From Rhabditophanes sp. KR3021 (taxonomy: Eukaryota; Nematoda; Chromadorea; Rhabditida; Alloionematidae): DNA of 64,000 nucleotides. Position numbers and translations under genes: made by a program. How positions within the stretch are numbered: position 1 is the first letter of the stretch; every line of letters begins with the position of its first letter. Shown piece by piece: positions 26,927 to 43,355 of the stretch. The stretch is from contig CAUJLY010000006.1 in assembly GCA_963281155.1 (NCBI GenBank), forward strand, positions 8,618,001 to 8,682,000, written 5' to 3'. The notes under the pieces were generated by a model that was not told where the DNA came from, did not search any database, and saw only the letters and a program-made list of their open reading frames with translations.

Positions 26927-29051
26927 TATGTTTGTGAAAGTTGTATTTCATCCTGAAAATTGGTTATGTTAAAATAATGTTCATAAGCATGTAATAATTT
27001 ATTCAACTAAGCTTTACATTCACAGAGGGAAAAATTTAATATAATTCTATAATAGGGTTTCACATGTATTTTTAGCAAAATGTGAGTTGTTTCTTTTTTA
27101 AAATAGATTAAAATTATGTATTTTTTGGAAAAATAGTTTTCCTTACAAAAAAGTTAAATAATGTGGAATGAATCCTCTTACTTAGTATAAACAAATACAA
27201 TTTTGAGCAAAAATTATAAAACCATGTTGTGCTGGAGACAAGAATACACAGCAAAAACATAATAAATTTCATTAAAAATGATATAACTCAAAATGAGGAA
27301 TAAAATTTTACATGTGTTAAGAGGCATCTATATAGCGTTTAAATTAAAAAAGAATATGTGTTGATATATTTTCTCTAAATACAAAACTTGTTGCAGATTT
27401 CGAGAAACTTATTCAAAGTAATATTAATAAAAGAAACAAAATTCTTTTTTTGATACTATCCAGTATAGTTAGTATAAAAGAAGTATGTACATCTTAGTGA
27501 ATGTTATTTATTGTTAAATATTTAAAGGAAATATGATATGCTTAATGTTTCTCTATATTTAAATTGAAAGCAATAACATAACATACTAAAATGTGCCTCC
27601 ACCTTCAAACGATGATGGATATGCCTTTGATAGGAATAAATAAACTTTAATTTGAGTGGTGTCAAAACAAAAAACTTAAAAGGGAACCTTGATTAAGATT
27701 TTAAGGGCGATGTTATGTTTGAATAAATTAAAAACAATAAAATGCAAATGTATGGTGGAGGAATTTCGAGTAGGATTTGTTGTGAAATGCTTGTCAACTT
27801 AAGCAGACATGATCTAAAAGAGGAATTAAAAAATGAAAAGTGTTATTGTTAAAATATAAGAATAATTGAAAAAGTCTATAAATAATAAATGAGAATTTTT
27901 AACGGATCCTTGTAAATTCTCAAGTTTTAACAATATTCAATAGAATTAAAAAATATATCTCACTAGTAGGAGAAGATTCGAGTTTAAATGTTGAATAAGA
28001 ATATTTAGCCAATGATCAATGTGAATTTCCATAGTCTAAACTGATATGCCAAACATTAAAATGAATAACTTCCAAATATGTTTTTTGGCTCCACTTGTTA
28101 GCAAAAACTAATAAAAAAATGTTGTTCATCAAAACTACTCGAATCAAAACCTGTCTAGTGAAATGATTAACATATGTTTTGGATGTAAATAATAAAATAA
28201 TTTGAAGAACCAATAAGCTTTATAATAATATGAATTTGGTATCCATATTATATACATTTGATAATTGGTAAATCACAAATAACTTATTTTGAATTCATCA
28301 AAATTAGTTTAGAATGTGCAGATAAAAATATGCACGATGGTGGGATGTCAAACAAGCTCCATTTATCAAAAAACATTATTTGTAAAGAATGTTAAATGAA
28401 TCAACATGACACAAACGGCTTCACTGTGTAAGAATTTAATTGAAGATACACAATTGAATTTTTTTGGAAAAATAGTCATGTTACAAAGAAAGTTAAGCTT
28501 AATTGATGCCAAACTTACTTTTTCATAAATATATCACTTTGACGGGTGAAATAGAAACGTACAAAAACACATTTATTATTTTAAAAATGTTGATGGGTAA
28601 AGATAATCAAACAACAATGCCAAATTTGGAAGAGCTTATATTTTAATATCGTTTCAATTTTAAAATGCAAAAAAATTATAAACAGTATATGTGAAAATAA
28701 CAAAATAATATTTTTTTGCCAATTCTTGAAGTCATGAATTTAATGATGACGCAGGGGGTCTCATAAAACTTTAAATTCTTTTATTTAGTAATTTGATCTT
28801 TACGAGTTAATTAAAAAGGTAATGAATCACTTCAAAATAAGGAAATGAGTTTGTTGATAAAGAATCATAATATTTATTATTTTTTTGAAAATAGGATTTG
28901 AATGTTTATCAACAATTATCAAGTTTCTTTTAACAAACAAATTGTGGAAACAATAGAGAATGTTGGAAGTAATATTATAATTTTTGTTACTTCTTAATAA
29001 TGACTTATTTATGGATTATGTAAAAATGTGTTCAAATCAATCTAAAAAGGA

Positions 29052-29103
29052 ATTACTTTTAATTGTTTAAAAAACAAATTACTTTTACTGTTTAAAAAAC
29101 AAA
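29052..29103. repeat. 26-bp direct repeat, two adjacent copies
   Basis: Two adjacent copies of a unit that begins ATTACTTTTA and ends GTTTAAAAAACAA differ by about one indel. They lie just downstream of the JNK gene, in its 3' flank. Most likely replication slippage; no function is inferred. Confidence 0.85.
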
Positions 29104-29477
29104 CTAATTGAATCTGTGGGCCAAAAAAATTGATGATTATTTTTAGAAGTTTATTTATAGAAATATCATGAACTTATACATTGGATCTCAGTTAAAATGA
29201 ATAAAAAAAATAAAATGTAAGAAAAAAATCCATGATAAGCTGTTAAAATCATTTGTTGTTATTACGACAAAGTTGTTAGATTGAATTCGCCTGTATATAA
29301 TTTGAATTTGACATAAATTGTTTTCATGAACAAAAGTTGGATGATAGATTGATAAAATTAATAACAAAAACTGTATTTTTTTGGGAATACCCGATAGTTA
29401 AATCAAAGAGTATATAGTTCGACGAAATATTGAATTTTGAAGCATGACACTGGTGATTTCTGTAAAATCAATTGCAT

Positions 29478-34195
<4,718 letters not shown>

Positions 34196-37100
34196 CTGTA
34201 TTGTCAAGTGAAGCTCAACAAACAACAAGCAAGGGAGGTTGGTTGTGTGTGCCTGAAGCAAATTTATTAATTAATTTATATTCCGGTTGTGTTATTAATA
34301 TGGTTGTATACAATTTGGCATAAAACGATTAATGAAATTAGTATCCTTAAAATACACCATACACACCGCCAAAAAGACAACTTAATTCGTCTTTCTGCCC
34401 ATAAATATGATGAATTTTTATTATGAATCGAAGAGATATAAAATGGAGAGGGAATATATAACTATTCTTCACACTTAAGACTAAATAAACATTACTCTGA
34501 ATAAGAAATTTGAAAGAAAAAGTAAAGGGACAATATTCATTATTATTCAGATGGCCTAATGCTTTATCTACTCATTATATCAATGACACTCAAAACTATA
34601 TAAAGGACTGTAAATGGGTGTCGGTGATGGGGTTGTATTATGGTGATAATGGTAATAGTAATAAAATGTTAAAATATCGAGAATAAATTGTTCACATGGT
34701 TCTTTTCTCTGATAACAATTAATAATAAACCTAATATTACAGTCACAACCCTACTGAACTATGTCTTTTCTAAATTCAATTTAAAAAAGGAACGATAATT
34801 AAGTAAGTTGTGTCTTTTGTGGGGTAATCAACGATTAATAGCTTTCTTGATATTTTTGCATGTTCGGCTCGGTCTCAATCATCTTTATGATATTTGGAAC
34901 TAAATTGTACCTTAGATATCAACAGCATGTTGAAATAAAGTAAAGTTGAACAAAAAATCAAATATATGATATATTGATGAATATAAAAAATGTTGATGCC
35001 AAAGTAGAAAAATACACAAGGCAATAAATGTGCAGAGATATAATTTTCATCCGTAGCCATTATGTCCTCCTGTAGACTAGGCCATATTTTTAATAAATGA
35101 TTAAAATATTGGGAAAATAAATATGGGCTATTATAAGAAGCCAATTTAATTTTAAATATTTTACCACCTCAATATACTACACGTTTTTGTATTGAATAAG
35201 AAAGGAGTAGTAACAATATTTGTATTGTTAGAGCCAGCACATGAGAAAAAGTAATGTCTTAAAAAACACTTAGTAATAATATAAATAACACATCATATGT
35301 GCATATTTTTGGTGAACTTTTTTTGTAATATTTGCGTGTCTTATCAGTAGAAAGTTAAGATGTGGAAGATGAGCTAATAAATATGATAGACGGAATGTGC
35401 TAGTAACTACCTTTTGACAATAATTCGTTAATGTATTAAAGCAATTTTAAGCGAAATTGGATGATGCTAAAATCGATTTGTGAATGCGTTTGATTCGATG
35501 TTTGATACATATAAATTGTATGAAATAACTTAGTGGTTTTCTAAATAAAATCGTACTAAAGATCATAAGAATATTGGGAAATAGAGTTGTAACTAATGTG
35601 AATGTCACAAAACCTTGTAAGACGGTATTAAATATTGCAAAATAACATATTAATGGTAAATGCTTATCTAGATTTTAATATAATATATTTCTAATCATCT
35701 AATTAGAAAGCTTGACGATAAACCAGCCATTTTACAATATTAGTTTTAGAGCAAAAAAATAACAAATAAAAGTATGTTGTCAAGTAGTGTAATGTGGCAT
35801 TTGTAATTCGTAGTCAAAAAATAGAAAGTTTATCTATTTTGAATAAATAAATAAAAATAGGATATAGATAAGTTGGGGTGGTGTGTAGGACATTGGCGTA
35901 ATAATAATTTAAACTTGACAGACAAATTGTATGTGCACCATTTAATTCAATTCATAATTTGACATGGTCTATTTTATTTGGAAAGTAGAAGCTTGTTTGA
36001 AAAACACCATTTGCACATTTAATAAGGAATATTGTAAAAATTTTGATAGTTTAAAAATTGCCATGAATAAAATTTAATGAGCCGTTAGTAGTACACTACT
36101 TGATTATGAGGAAAATAAAATTGGTTTGTCAAAAATGAGTATAATTGTAATAATAAATAAATAGAAGTATGTTGGATGGGAATGGTAGTCCTAATGTCAA
36201 GATAAGTAAGTTATTACCAAAATAAGCAATAATAAAAAGAATTGAAAGTTAGTAGTTACCGAATAAGCAAGAAAGTCAAATAGCATATTTTCTATAAATA
36301 AAAAAATAATTTATGTCTGGTATGATTTCATTAGAAAATATATAATGTGCGTATTGAATAATATATTAATGAAGTATGTATAAATCCGTAAATAAGGTAT
36401 TTATGTATATTACCAAATACATCACAAATAGTTAAGTAAGATTCCAAATTTTCTAGTTTGGTAAATAAATGAAGAAATATAAGTTGAAAAAGTATGTATT
36501 GTACATACCAAGTTTTGTTTAGCTGGTAGCTTATTCAAAATTCTAAACGAAGTTGGCTCTTTTGGTATAGAAGATTGTCTTACTATAAACACATAATTAC
36601 TTTTATCAAATTTGTTTTTTAAATTACGGCAATTATATTTAGTAATATAAATTTGTGACGTGAGAATTTGGTAATTTTATGTTAAAAATTCTATACTTTC
36701 ACTCATCAAAAGAAGGTTAATGTCAATAAATATAAACATCAATCAAGGATTGCTGGATTTAATCATTTAAATTTAAATAAAGGAATATTATCATTAAAAG
36801 TAAGAAAAAAAAGCATCATTTCTATCACCACATCGTTATTGACGTTATCGTTTTTCTTTTCATATCTTAAAGACAAGTCAAACGCCCATCTAAAGAAGCA
36901 CGATAAATGCATAAGACATTTGTCGCAAACGGGACACTACTCTACACTTAAATATGCGACTATACACCAGTGTGGTGAATATAAAGGATGGGTTGCAGCA
37001 AAGGTCGCAACTATTCGAACGAACACAACCTTTTTATCATCACTCCGTCATTTTAAAATTCTGGTGCAGCCCGCATCTCTCCGTCACTTTTTATCGTTAG

Positions 37101-38041
37101 ATTATGATATATGTGTGAGTGTTTGTGATTCAATGCATTTCAAATTTACATCTGCGTAATGATACAAACAAAATTTAAGCTGCTATCAGTGCGTCGCAAA
37201 GAGACTAGAGAAGAACAAGAGAACTTTACAATGCTTCTATTACCCAAAAAAGAACTTTTATCAGTCCACGCAAAAGACCCCATTAAATGGTTTCAACTAT
37301 CCATTAAGGTTGAATTGAGTCCAAACGGCAATTGACCTAAGGTATAAGTGTGCACACACTATTGCGTTTGCTATGGCTCTATTTGTGGTGGAAGATATTT
37401 GATATCCATGAATTTTAGAGTGACTTTTGGTTCATAGGTAAAAATACTAAATAAACATACAACAACTAAATTTGTATGAACATTTTCAGCACATTAAATC
37501 AAACCTACAGAATTATTTTCAATCAATTATGAGTAAAAAGTTATTTTAATAATAGAAAGATACAACATCGTAACAATAAAACTAAATATATTATGATAAA
37601 AATAATTTGGTGGATGAAAGAAGATGATAACAATAACAAAGCAGTTCTTTGAGCACGAGACAATTCTTACCAATTAAACTAATAGCATTATATTTGCATA
37701 TAAATACACACAGATTCATTTAAATTTGCAAACTCTATAAATAAATTTTGATTGAATTTGATAGTAATAATTACTTTAATAGACCCATTTTTGTTTAACC
37801 CTATTGCATATTCCATATATTTATCCAATAAACAAATAAAGTTCTTTACTTTTCAATTAGGGGGGGTTCGAAGTTTTAATAGTTTAGGTCGTTTTGAGAA
37901 CACGTGATTGGAAAGACGATCAGATCAGGGTTTGCTGGCCTTGAAGTAATTGAAATTAGATAATACTTGATGTGTAGCATACTTTGTATTGATTGTAATT
38001 TTAAGTTTACTTTAGGGTGATATATTTTAAATATATTTGTA
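34196..38041. other. JNK 5' region and intergenic DNA, mostly non-coding
   Basis: Apart from the candidate exon at 36509-36582, no intact gene is visible. A patch at about 36830-37180 is less AT-rich than its surroundings and shows zinc-finger-like fragments on the minus strand (CPVCDKCLMHLSCFFRW in one frame, SCDLCCNPSFIFTTL in another). Neither frame is open for long. The rest is AT-rich and featureless. Confidence 0.5.
36509..36582 (-). CDS. Candidate additional 5' exon of the JNK gene
   Basis: This 74-nt minus-strand segment lies between an acceptor (TTTATAG) and a donor (GTATGTAC). It reads RQSSIPKEPTSFRILNKL and then PAKQNL. The final codon is complete before the donor, so it joins in phase with the next known exon (KPKLETSRDE) at 34195. 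The residues are Ser/Pro/Lys-rich like the rest of the JNK N-terminus. No start codon or domain is present, and the intron would be 2.3 kb, so this is a proposal only. Confidence 0.4.
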
Positions 38042-38559
38042 ATGGCTAGACGTACCGCAGCTCCAGCATCTTCAGGTGCCGTAAGAAGATCATCACCAGC
38101 TCCTGCTCCAGCACGCTCCGTTGCTCCAGCATCAACTCCATTACCACCAAGAACAGTTGCAGCCCCAACTCCATCTGCTCCTGTCCATGCTCCAACTCAT
38201 ACTGCTCCACCGATGGCCGCTGCTCCAGTTGCCTCTCAAGGACCCTCAATGATGCAACAAATGGCCGCTACTGCCGGTGGTGTTGCTATTGGAAGTGTCG
38301 TTGGATCAGCTGTTGGAAACATGTTTTCCTCCTCTTCTTCAACTCCAGCACCAGCAGCTGCCCCAGCTCCAGTTAACAACCAACAATCATATCAAGGAAA
38401 CAATGTTTGCGACTTTGAATATCAAAGATTAGTTGACTGGTAAGTAGACGATTATGCATATGATTATATTCTTTCAGCTCAAGAAATACCAGTGATATTG
38501 CTTCTTGCAATGCTTTCCAAGATTTGTTCAAAGAATGCAAACTTCGCAACAACTTTTAA
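38042..38559 (+). CDS. har-1: CHCHD2/CHCHD10-family mitochondrial twin CX9C protein
   Basis: Two exons, 38042-38439 and 38478-38559, with a 38-bp intron, encode 159 residues. The Arg/Ala/Ser-rich N-terminus (MARRTAAPASS) fits mitochondrial import. A long Pro/Ala-rich segment is followed by a hydrophobic Gly/Val stretch (GGVAIGSVVGSAVGNMF). The C-terminal CHCH domain is built from two CX9C motifs: C-DFEYQRLVD-C, whose second Cys codon is split by the intron, and C-NAFQDLFKE-C. This is the CHCHD2/10 architecture, named HAR-1 in C. elegans, acting in the intermembrane space on cristae organisation and respiration. All four cysteines are present. Length and order match the family well. Confidence 0.94.
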
Positions 38560-40717
38560 ATGCTCAAAAATGATTAGGAATAAATCTATTAGGAAGTTAG
38601 TAATGCTTTTTTGTCTAGAAAATTACTCTGTTGTTATAATTTAAATAAATTCTATTTTGTTCCCTTTTCAAATTCTTTCTAAAACAATACAAGAGTCTTA
38701 GTTTTTAATTAGCTTCTGAAAAATTAAATTTGGGGTTAATATTTAATGGTACACAATTCATCAAGTCAAATAATTACTTTGTTATTTTTTCGGTATTCCC
38801 TTTATATTGCCATAAAGAGTCAAATAATTAGTCTAGAATTGATTCTTAGGTTATCAAAACAATGCCTCTTCTATTCATTAAAAATATGTTATTTTTATTG
38901 TTTTTCTCCAAGTGATTTTGTATATAAATAACTCTACAAATGAAACAATTGATGGCATTTTATTTTAATCATTTTATATTCAGTTGCAAAATATTTTGAC
39001 GTTCATATATTTCTTTGGAAAAGATTAAGACATTGCCAGGTTCACATATATCTTAATAATATCGTTTATTTTTTTAAAATTGAAGAGATCGTTTTGAAAT
39101 ATTACCAAATCTCTTCATTTATAAATATAAGATTAAAACATTAGAAGTCCATATACTTCTGGATATTAAATTTCGGGCAAAATTATAAAAAATTGCAATT
39201 ATTTTGATAAATCTTTTACTGAAATTATTGCCTTTATATATTTTTAGTAATTTGAGAAGATACTTCAAGTCTATTGCCTAATAAAATAAGATTTCATTTT
39301 TAACAACAAAGAATTAACAAACGGTTTGTGCTTAAATGGTCCAATAAATTTATAAAATGTAAATTATAAACAAAGATTTTGATATGGTTAGATAATAATT
39401 CTTTTATTGCCAAAGCTTGAAGTTGTGAATTGTACAGTTACTTTTGTTTGGAAATTTCTTCCCCGGCTTAACAACCACATTACTTTTGATGACTTTTATT
39501 ATTGTGGTTGATTTGAATAGAACACTATAACAATCCAGCCATTGAAAATAAAAACTTTTGTTACTCGGTATTTTTAGCTTGATTATTAATTATTTTGTTT
39601 TGATGGAAACGATAAAAAATGATAACATTGAGTGGAGAAGATTTCGGATTATAACGTAATTAGAAGTTATTATTGTGGTAATTTCAACTACGTACAGGAA
39701 GCATTTTTTCATTACCACACTATTCAAGGTATTTCAAGTATCTAGAAAGTTCATAATAACTTTGCCGATTAAAAATGCTTCATAATAAAGTTTCTATAAA
39801 AAAGTCAAGCTTCGTAATCGTCATTAATAAAAAATGTTTATATCCACTTCTTTTTGTTTTATCAAAACATACCAAGTAAATTAACAGTATTTTTATTTTA
39901 TTTCTTCGTGTTTTTGTACTATGACGATAAATATATATCCATGTAACATCCCTTCATCACAAGAGGGTTGTGCCAAAAGTTATCTTTTGTTCAAAAATAT
40001 CTTTAAATATGAGATTCTTGTAGAAAGTTTGTGTTATATTGTCATCATCTTTTTTGCCAAAGTCACCTTATCTTTTGTGTGCCATTTGGTGATATATTTA
40101 TAATCTTACTTTTGATGAAGATTCATTTATTATTTACATTGATTCTTTATCCTTCAATCCACTTAATAAAAAAAGAATTATATTTCCCGTTTTCGATCAT
40201 ATACCTAATTGAGGGTAGTTGTGGTGCAAGGAAATGATGTAGCTGTACTATATATGGTTTCTATTAAATAAACTTATTTCTATATAATTAAATATTTATT
40301 CAATTAAAAATCTTTTTGAATTAGCAGGGATCCGGATGTCAACGTGGGCCTATTGTAAATAGATCTACTTTCGACTCCCGCGTCAGCTATATATACCATT
40401 GTTTTGTGCAAAATAACTTCAATCCTCAAATTATTATTTGCCTATTCTTTTGCTCCTTAAATATTTATGTATTATCCCAAAGTTATTACTACCATAATAC
40501 TTCTACCAAATGTTCCATTTTTTTAATTATAAATTTAATTATAATCTTATTTTAAACGACGGCCAATTTGGTTATCCCCCTAAATGAATTTCATTTATGA
40601 ACTTTTATGTTGTTGTTGCACTTTGGGCATATCCATATTATTTATTTCATTTTAATTTCTTCCCTAAAATATCACCACACACTTTTATTCATAATATTTA
40701 TGTAAATATTTTAGGTT
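38560..40717. other. Intergenic DNA upstream of the FMRFamide gene
   Basis: No coding exon is seen. Most is AT-rich. A compact GC-richer block with an adjacent TATA-like element at 40328-40396 is listed separately. An acceptor-like TATTTTAG ends three bases before the flp ATG. Confidence 0.5.
40328..40396. promoter_or_regulatory. GC-richer block with TATATATA, possible core promoter
   Basis: In DNA that is otherwise strongly AT-rich, this block (GGGATCCGGATGTC, CGTGGGCC, CGACTCCCGCGTCAGC) stands out and runs into CTATATATACC. It lies about 320 bp upstream of the flp-13-like start codon. A neuron-specific promoter or enhancer is plausible. I tested a tRNA fold: there is a 7-base loop TTGTAAA with a GTA anticodon, but T and acceptor stems do not pair, so a tRNA is not supported. 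Confidence 0.3.
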
Positions 40718-41514
40718 ATGATCAAATTAGTTTGTTATTTGTGCTTTCTAATTTCTGTCTGTTCGGCTTTTGGTTTAGAACCAAGTCAAATTAGACAAGT
40801 TGAGGCTGAATTGGCTGAAGGCAAAAGATCCCCATTATTAGACGGAGGATTCTTGGTTCCGTACGAAGTTTGTAAGTTACTATAATTGTTGGATTAATAA
40901 TAGTTATCTTTACAGTATATGATGAGCAAATGGAGAAAAGAGGTAGTTACGAAGGCAAGCCGTTAATAAGATTTGGCAAACGAGCTTCTTCCCCAATGAA
41001 TATGAACAGAGAGGGGAGAGATATGTTGAATAACCCTTTAATTAGATTCGGTAAAAGAGATCCTTTCTCAACACCTCTCGTTCGTTTTGGAAAAAGAGAT
41101 CCCTTCTCAACTCCCTTAGTCCGTTTTGGCAAGAGACCAGAAAGTACACCCTTAATTCGATTCGGAAAGAGAGCTGCTGGTTTCGAGGGGCCATTAGTTC
41201 GTTTTGGAAAGAGAAGCTCTAAATTCGGACAGCCAATTGTTAGATTCGGGCGTAGCTTCGGACAACCTATTGTCAGATTTGGTAAAAGACCAGCCAGTTT
41301 TGAGGGCCCATTAGTTCGCTTTGGAAAAAGAAATCCCAAGTTTGGAGATCCAATCGTCAGATTCGGACGTAGCTTCGGACAACCTATTGTCAGATTTGGT
41401 AAAAGATCTGCCTTACCTCAGGAGTCTGAAGAAAACGTACAAGCAGGAGAAGTTGTTGAAGATGATGATAACAATGCAGATATTGCCGCTGCCACCGGAG
41501 ACGAGGAACAATAA
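40718..41514 (+). CDS. flp-13: FMRFamide-like neuropeptide precursor, FLP-13 type
   Basis: Two exons, 40718-40871 and 40916-41514, encode 250 residues. A signal peptide (MIKLVCYLCFLISVCSAFG) is followed by a spacer with KR sites. Eleven amidated peptides follow, each ending RFG before KR or a single R. They are GSYEGKPLIRFG; a long one ending MLNNPLIRFG; DPFSTPLVRFG twice; PESTPLIRFG; AAGFEGPLVRFG; SSKFGQPIVRFG; SFGQPIVRFG twice; PASFEGPLVRFG; and NPKFGDPIVRFG. PLIRFG is the signature of C. elegans FLP-13, which acts in sleep and motor inhibition; the PLVRFG and PIVRFG forms are variants. An acidic tail closes the precursor. An acceptor three bases before the ATG suggests trans-splicing. The flp-13 name rests on the peptide motif. 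Confidence 0.92.
41173..41406 (+). repeat. 117-bp in-frame tandem duplication inside the flp precursor
   Basis: Two consecutive 39-residue units carry the same order of three peptides: x-FEGPLVRFG-KR, xxKFG(Q/D)PIVRFG-R, SFGQPIVRFG-KR. The first unit starts AAGFEG and the second starts PASFEG. Both retain the unusual single-Arg cleavage point in the middle. The exact period at DNA level (41173-41289 and 41290-41406) indicates a tandem duplication. Confidence 0.9.
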
Positions 41515-41980
41515 ATAAAATATAAATCATCAATCTCTTTAACTTATCCACAAAAGTATAGAATATTTGTAGCATTTTTATCATTTCCAAGGTCTCTCTC
41601 ATCATCAAATCACTGAATATTTTGAACAATCGAGCTTTTGTGTAAATGAAACGTCATTAAAAGAACACGAAAATAAATTAGTATCAGCTTCACCAATAAA
41701 AAGCCATCTCACCTTCACTCCAAGTTTATATTATGGAGTATATAGTTTTAACGCACACATCTTATGTTTAACTTTTCTGATTCTTCATAAATTTTTTTAA
41801 TTCTTTTGATATTGTTATTTTATAAAATTAATGAAGCCGATTGGTAAAATGAATGATGTATTCGGGACAAAGTGACAATTTAATTTGAAATGTAATGAAA
41901 ATTTATTAGCGGGAGTTTTGTCATATAGTTGGGGGAAATAGTTTTAATAAAATTGCAACTATCTATCTTGTTTATTTATT

Positions 41981-42730
41981 TTAGCAGTAGCCGCAGCTTA
42001 ATCGACCTAAAGTGGAGGATAATTAAATAGATGAAAGTTCAAAATAGAATTTTCTTACATTGAGTTCTTAGTAGGTCCACATATACCGGATTAGTGCAGT
42101 ATGCTCCGAGGGAAGCGCAATTGGTAGCAATATTTACGCATCCAGCAGATGGTTTTTTGGTTGTTGTTACTGTTATAACTACAGCCGTACATCCAAAGCC
42201 ACAAGAAAGTGCGCATTGAGTTTTCCTAATAGTTATTATAATTAAGGTATTTCAATTAAAAATTACATTAAAGCTATGTATGAAGCATGAGTACAATATC
42301 CTCCTGCTTTCAATTGTGCACAATTGTTGGCTAAATCTCCGCATCCAGGGTTAACAACAACAGGTCCTTTGGTTGTGACAACAACTCCTGTTCCAGTACA
42401 AGTCAAAGTCAAGGTATTACAGGTGCCACTTGAACAAGGAACAACGGGACACACTGACTTTCTGGAAGCAATATCGCAAATATTTCTCGCAATTTTGTCA
42501 GCATCATTAAAAGCTAAACAAGTTCCAGCTTTTCCACATTGAGCGACTTCATTCGCAACTGTACAAGTTGTAGAACATATATACTTGGCATTATTATTAG
42601 CATCAAGATACTGATTGCAACCTAATCCAGCGTTACAATTCGAGTGTTTATTGGCACAATCTGCGCCAAAGCCAAGTCCTTCGACCAAAGCAATGGAAAA
42701 CAGACCAATAATTATTATTTTAGCACTCAT
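41981..42730 (-). CDS. Secreted cysteine-rich protein with two C-terminal ShK domains
   Basis: Three exons, 42730-42267, 42225-42059 and 42006-41981, give 218 residues. The ATG at 42730 opens a signal peptide (MSAKIIIIGLFSIALVEG). A Cys-rich N-terminal region of about 100 residues (CANKHSNCNAGLGCNQY and onward) is followed by a Val/Thr-rich linker. Two ShK-like domains come next: CGDLANNC...GGYCTHASYIALMKTQCALSC, and CVNIATNC...GAYCTNPVYVDLLRTQCRLSCGYC. They are separated by a Thr-rich linker (VTTTKKPSAG). The 26-nt last exon supplies the final cysteines (CRLSCGYC), strongly supporting the splice model. Such proteins are abundant secreted products of nematodes; a role at the surface or in excretion is inferred. 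The function is unknown. Confidence 0.88.
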
Positions 42731-43355
42731 ATTGTTAAAAGATGTCAAAGATATGTTTAAAAATCTGAAATCAGGCCCTTTAAGTGTAGCAAATATGTTT
42801 TTTCAGCTGTTGTATACATAGTTCAATGTATGTCCACAAGTTGTGTTGGCGTTTAAAGAATGATAAAAAAAAAGTCATTCACAATCCTAATACTTCCTAT
42901 TTAAACTGACGAAGATTGTTTGAAAATAGTTTGCAGGTTCGATTGTGTACTTTCATGAAATATATGTAATACTGCAGCTGCAGAAACATGAATATAAAAA
43001 ATTCAATTATCTAATTTACAATACTTACTTATTAACATTTGTGTAGTACGCCCATGGAAATTTTTATTAAACTAATCTTTCTTAAACTTTTCATATTTGT
43101 AGTAAATTTTAATCACATTTCGTATTAATTTAATTATTTTGTGAGTAAAAATATTTTTATTAATAAGAAAATATCGTGTGGTTGTTTATTATAGAAATGG
43201 TGTTATTGTAAATGTTGATTAATTTTGCTAGAAAAATAAGTATTTAATATGTTGTTGTCTAGATGACGTTGGATTAAAGTTACGATACAAAGAGCATGAT
43301 TTGGTTAAAAAATATTGACGGAATTCGGGTAAATACTAGGATGAAAAGACTAGGT
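42731..43355. other. Short intergenic region between ShK protein and decarboxylase
   Basis: Upstream of the ShK gene a pyrimidine-AG site (CTGATTTCAG, minus strand) lies within 50 bp of the start. No coding exon is recognised and the DNA is AT-rich. Confidence 0.5.

Larger units (their letters stand above)
23274..29477. other. 6.2-kb AT-rich stretch with no recognised gene
   Basis: The region lies between the GPCR start and the JNK stop codon. Open frames are short, AT-biased and unsupported by splice structure. It holds small tandem repeats, listed separately, and a 10-bp unit repeated 2.4 times at about 26001-26024 (ATGTAGAAAG). The proximal part presumably contains the GPCR promoter, but no motif could be assigned. 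Confidence 0.55.

Noticed and set aside
40328..40400. tRNA-Tyr-like hairpin (loop TTGTAAA, TTCGACT)
   Set aside because: The anticodon arm has mismatches, and the T-stem and acceptor stem do not pair, so no cloverleaf forms.
40947..41339. Minus-strand frame of 130 codons rich in FPKRTNG
   Set aside because: Antisense shadow of the repeated RFGKR-coding DNA.
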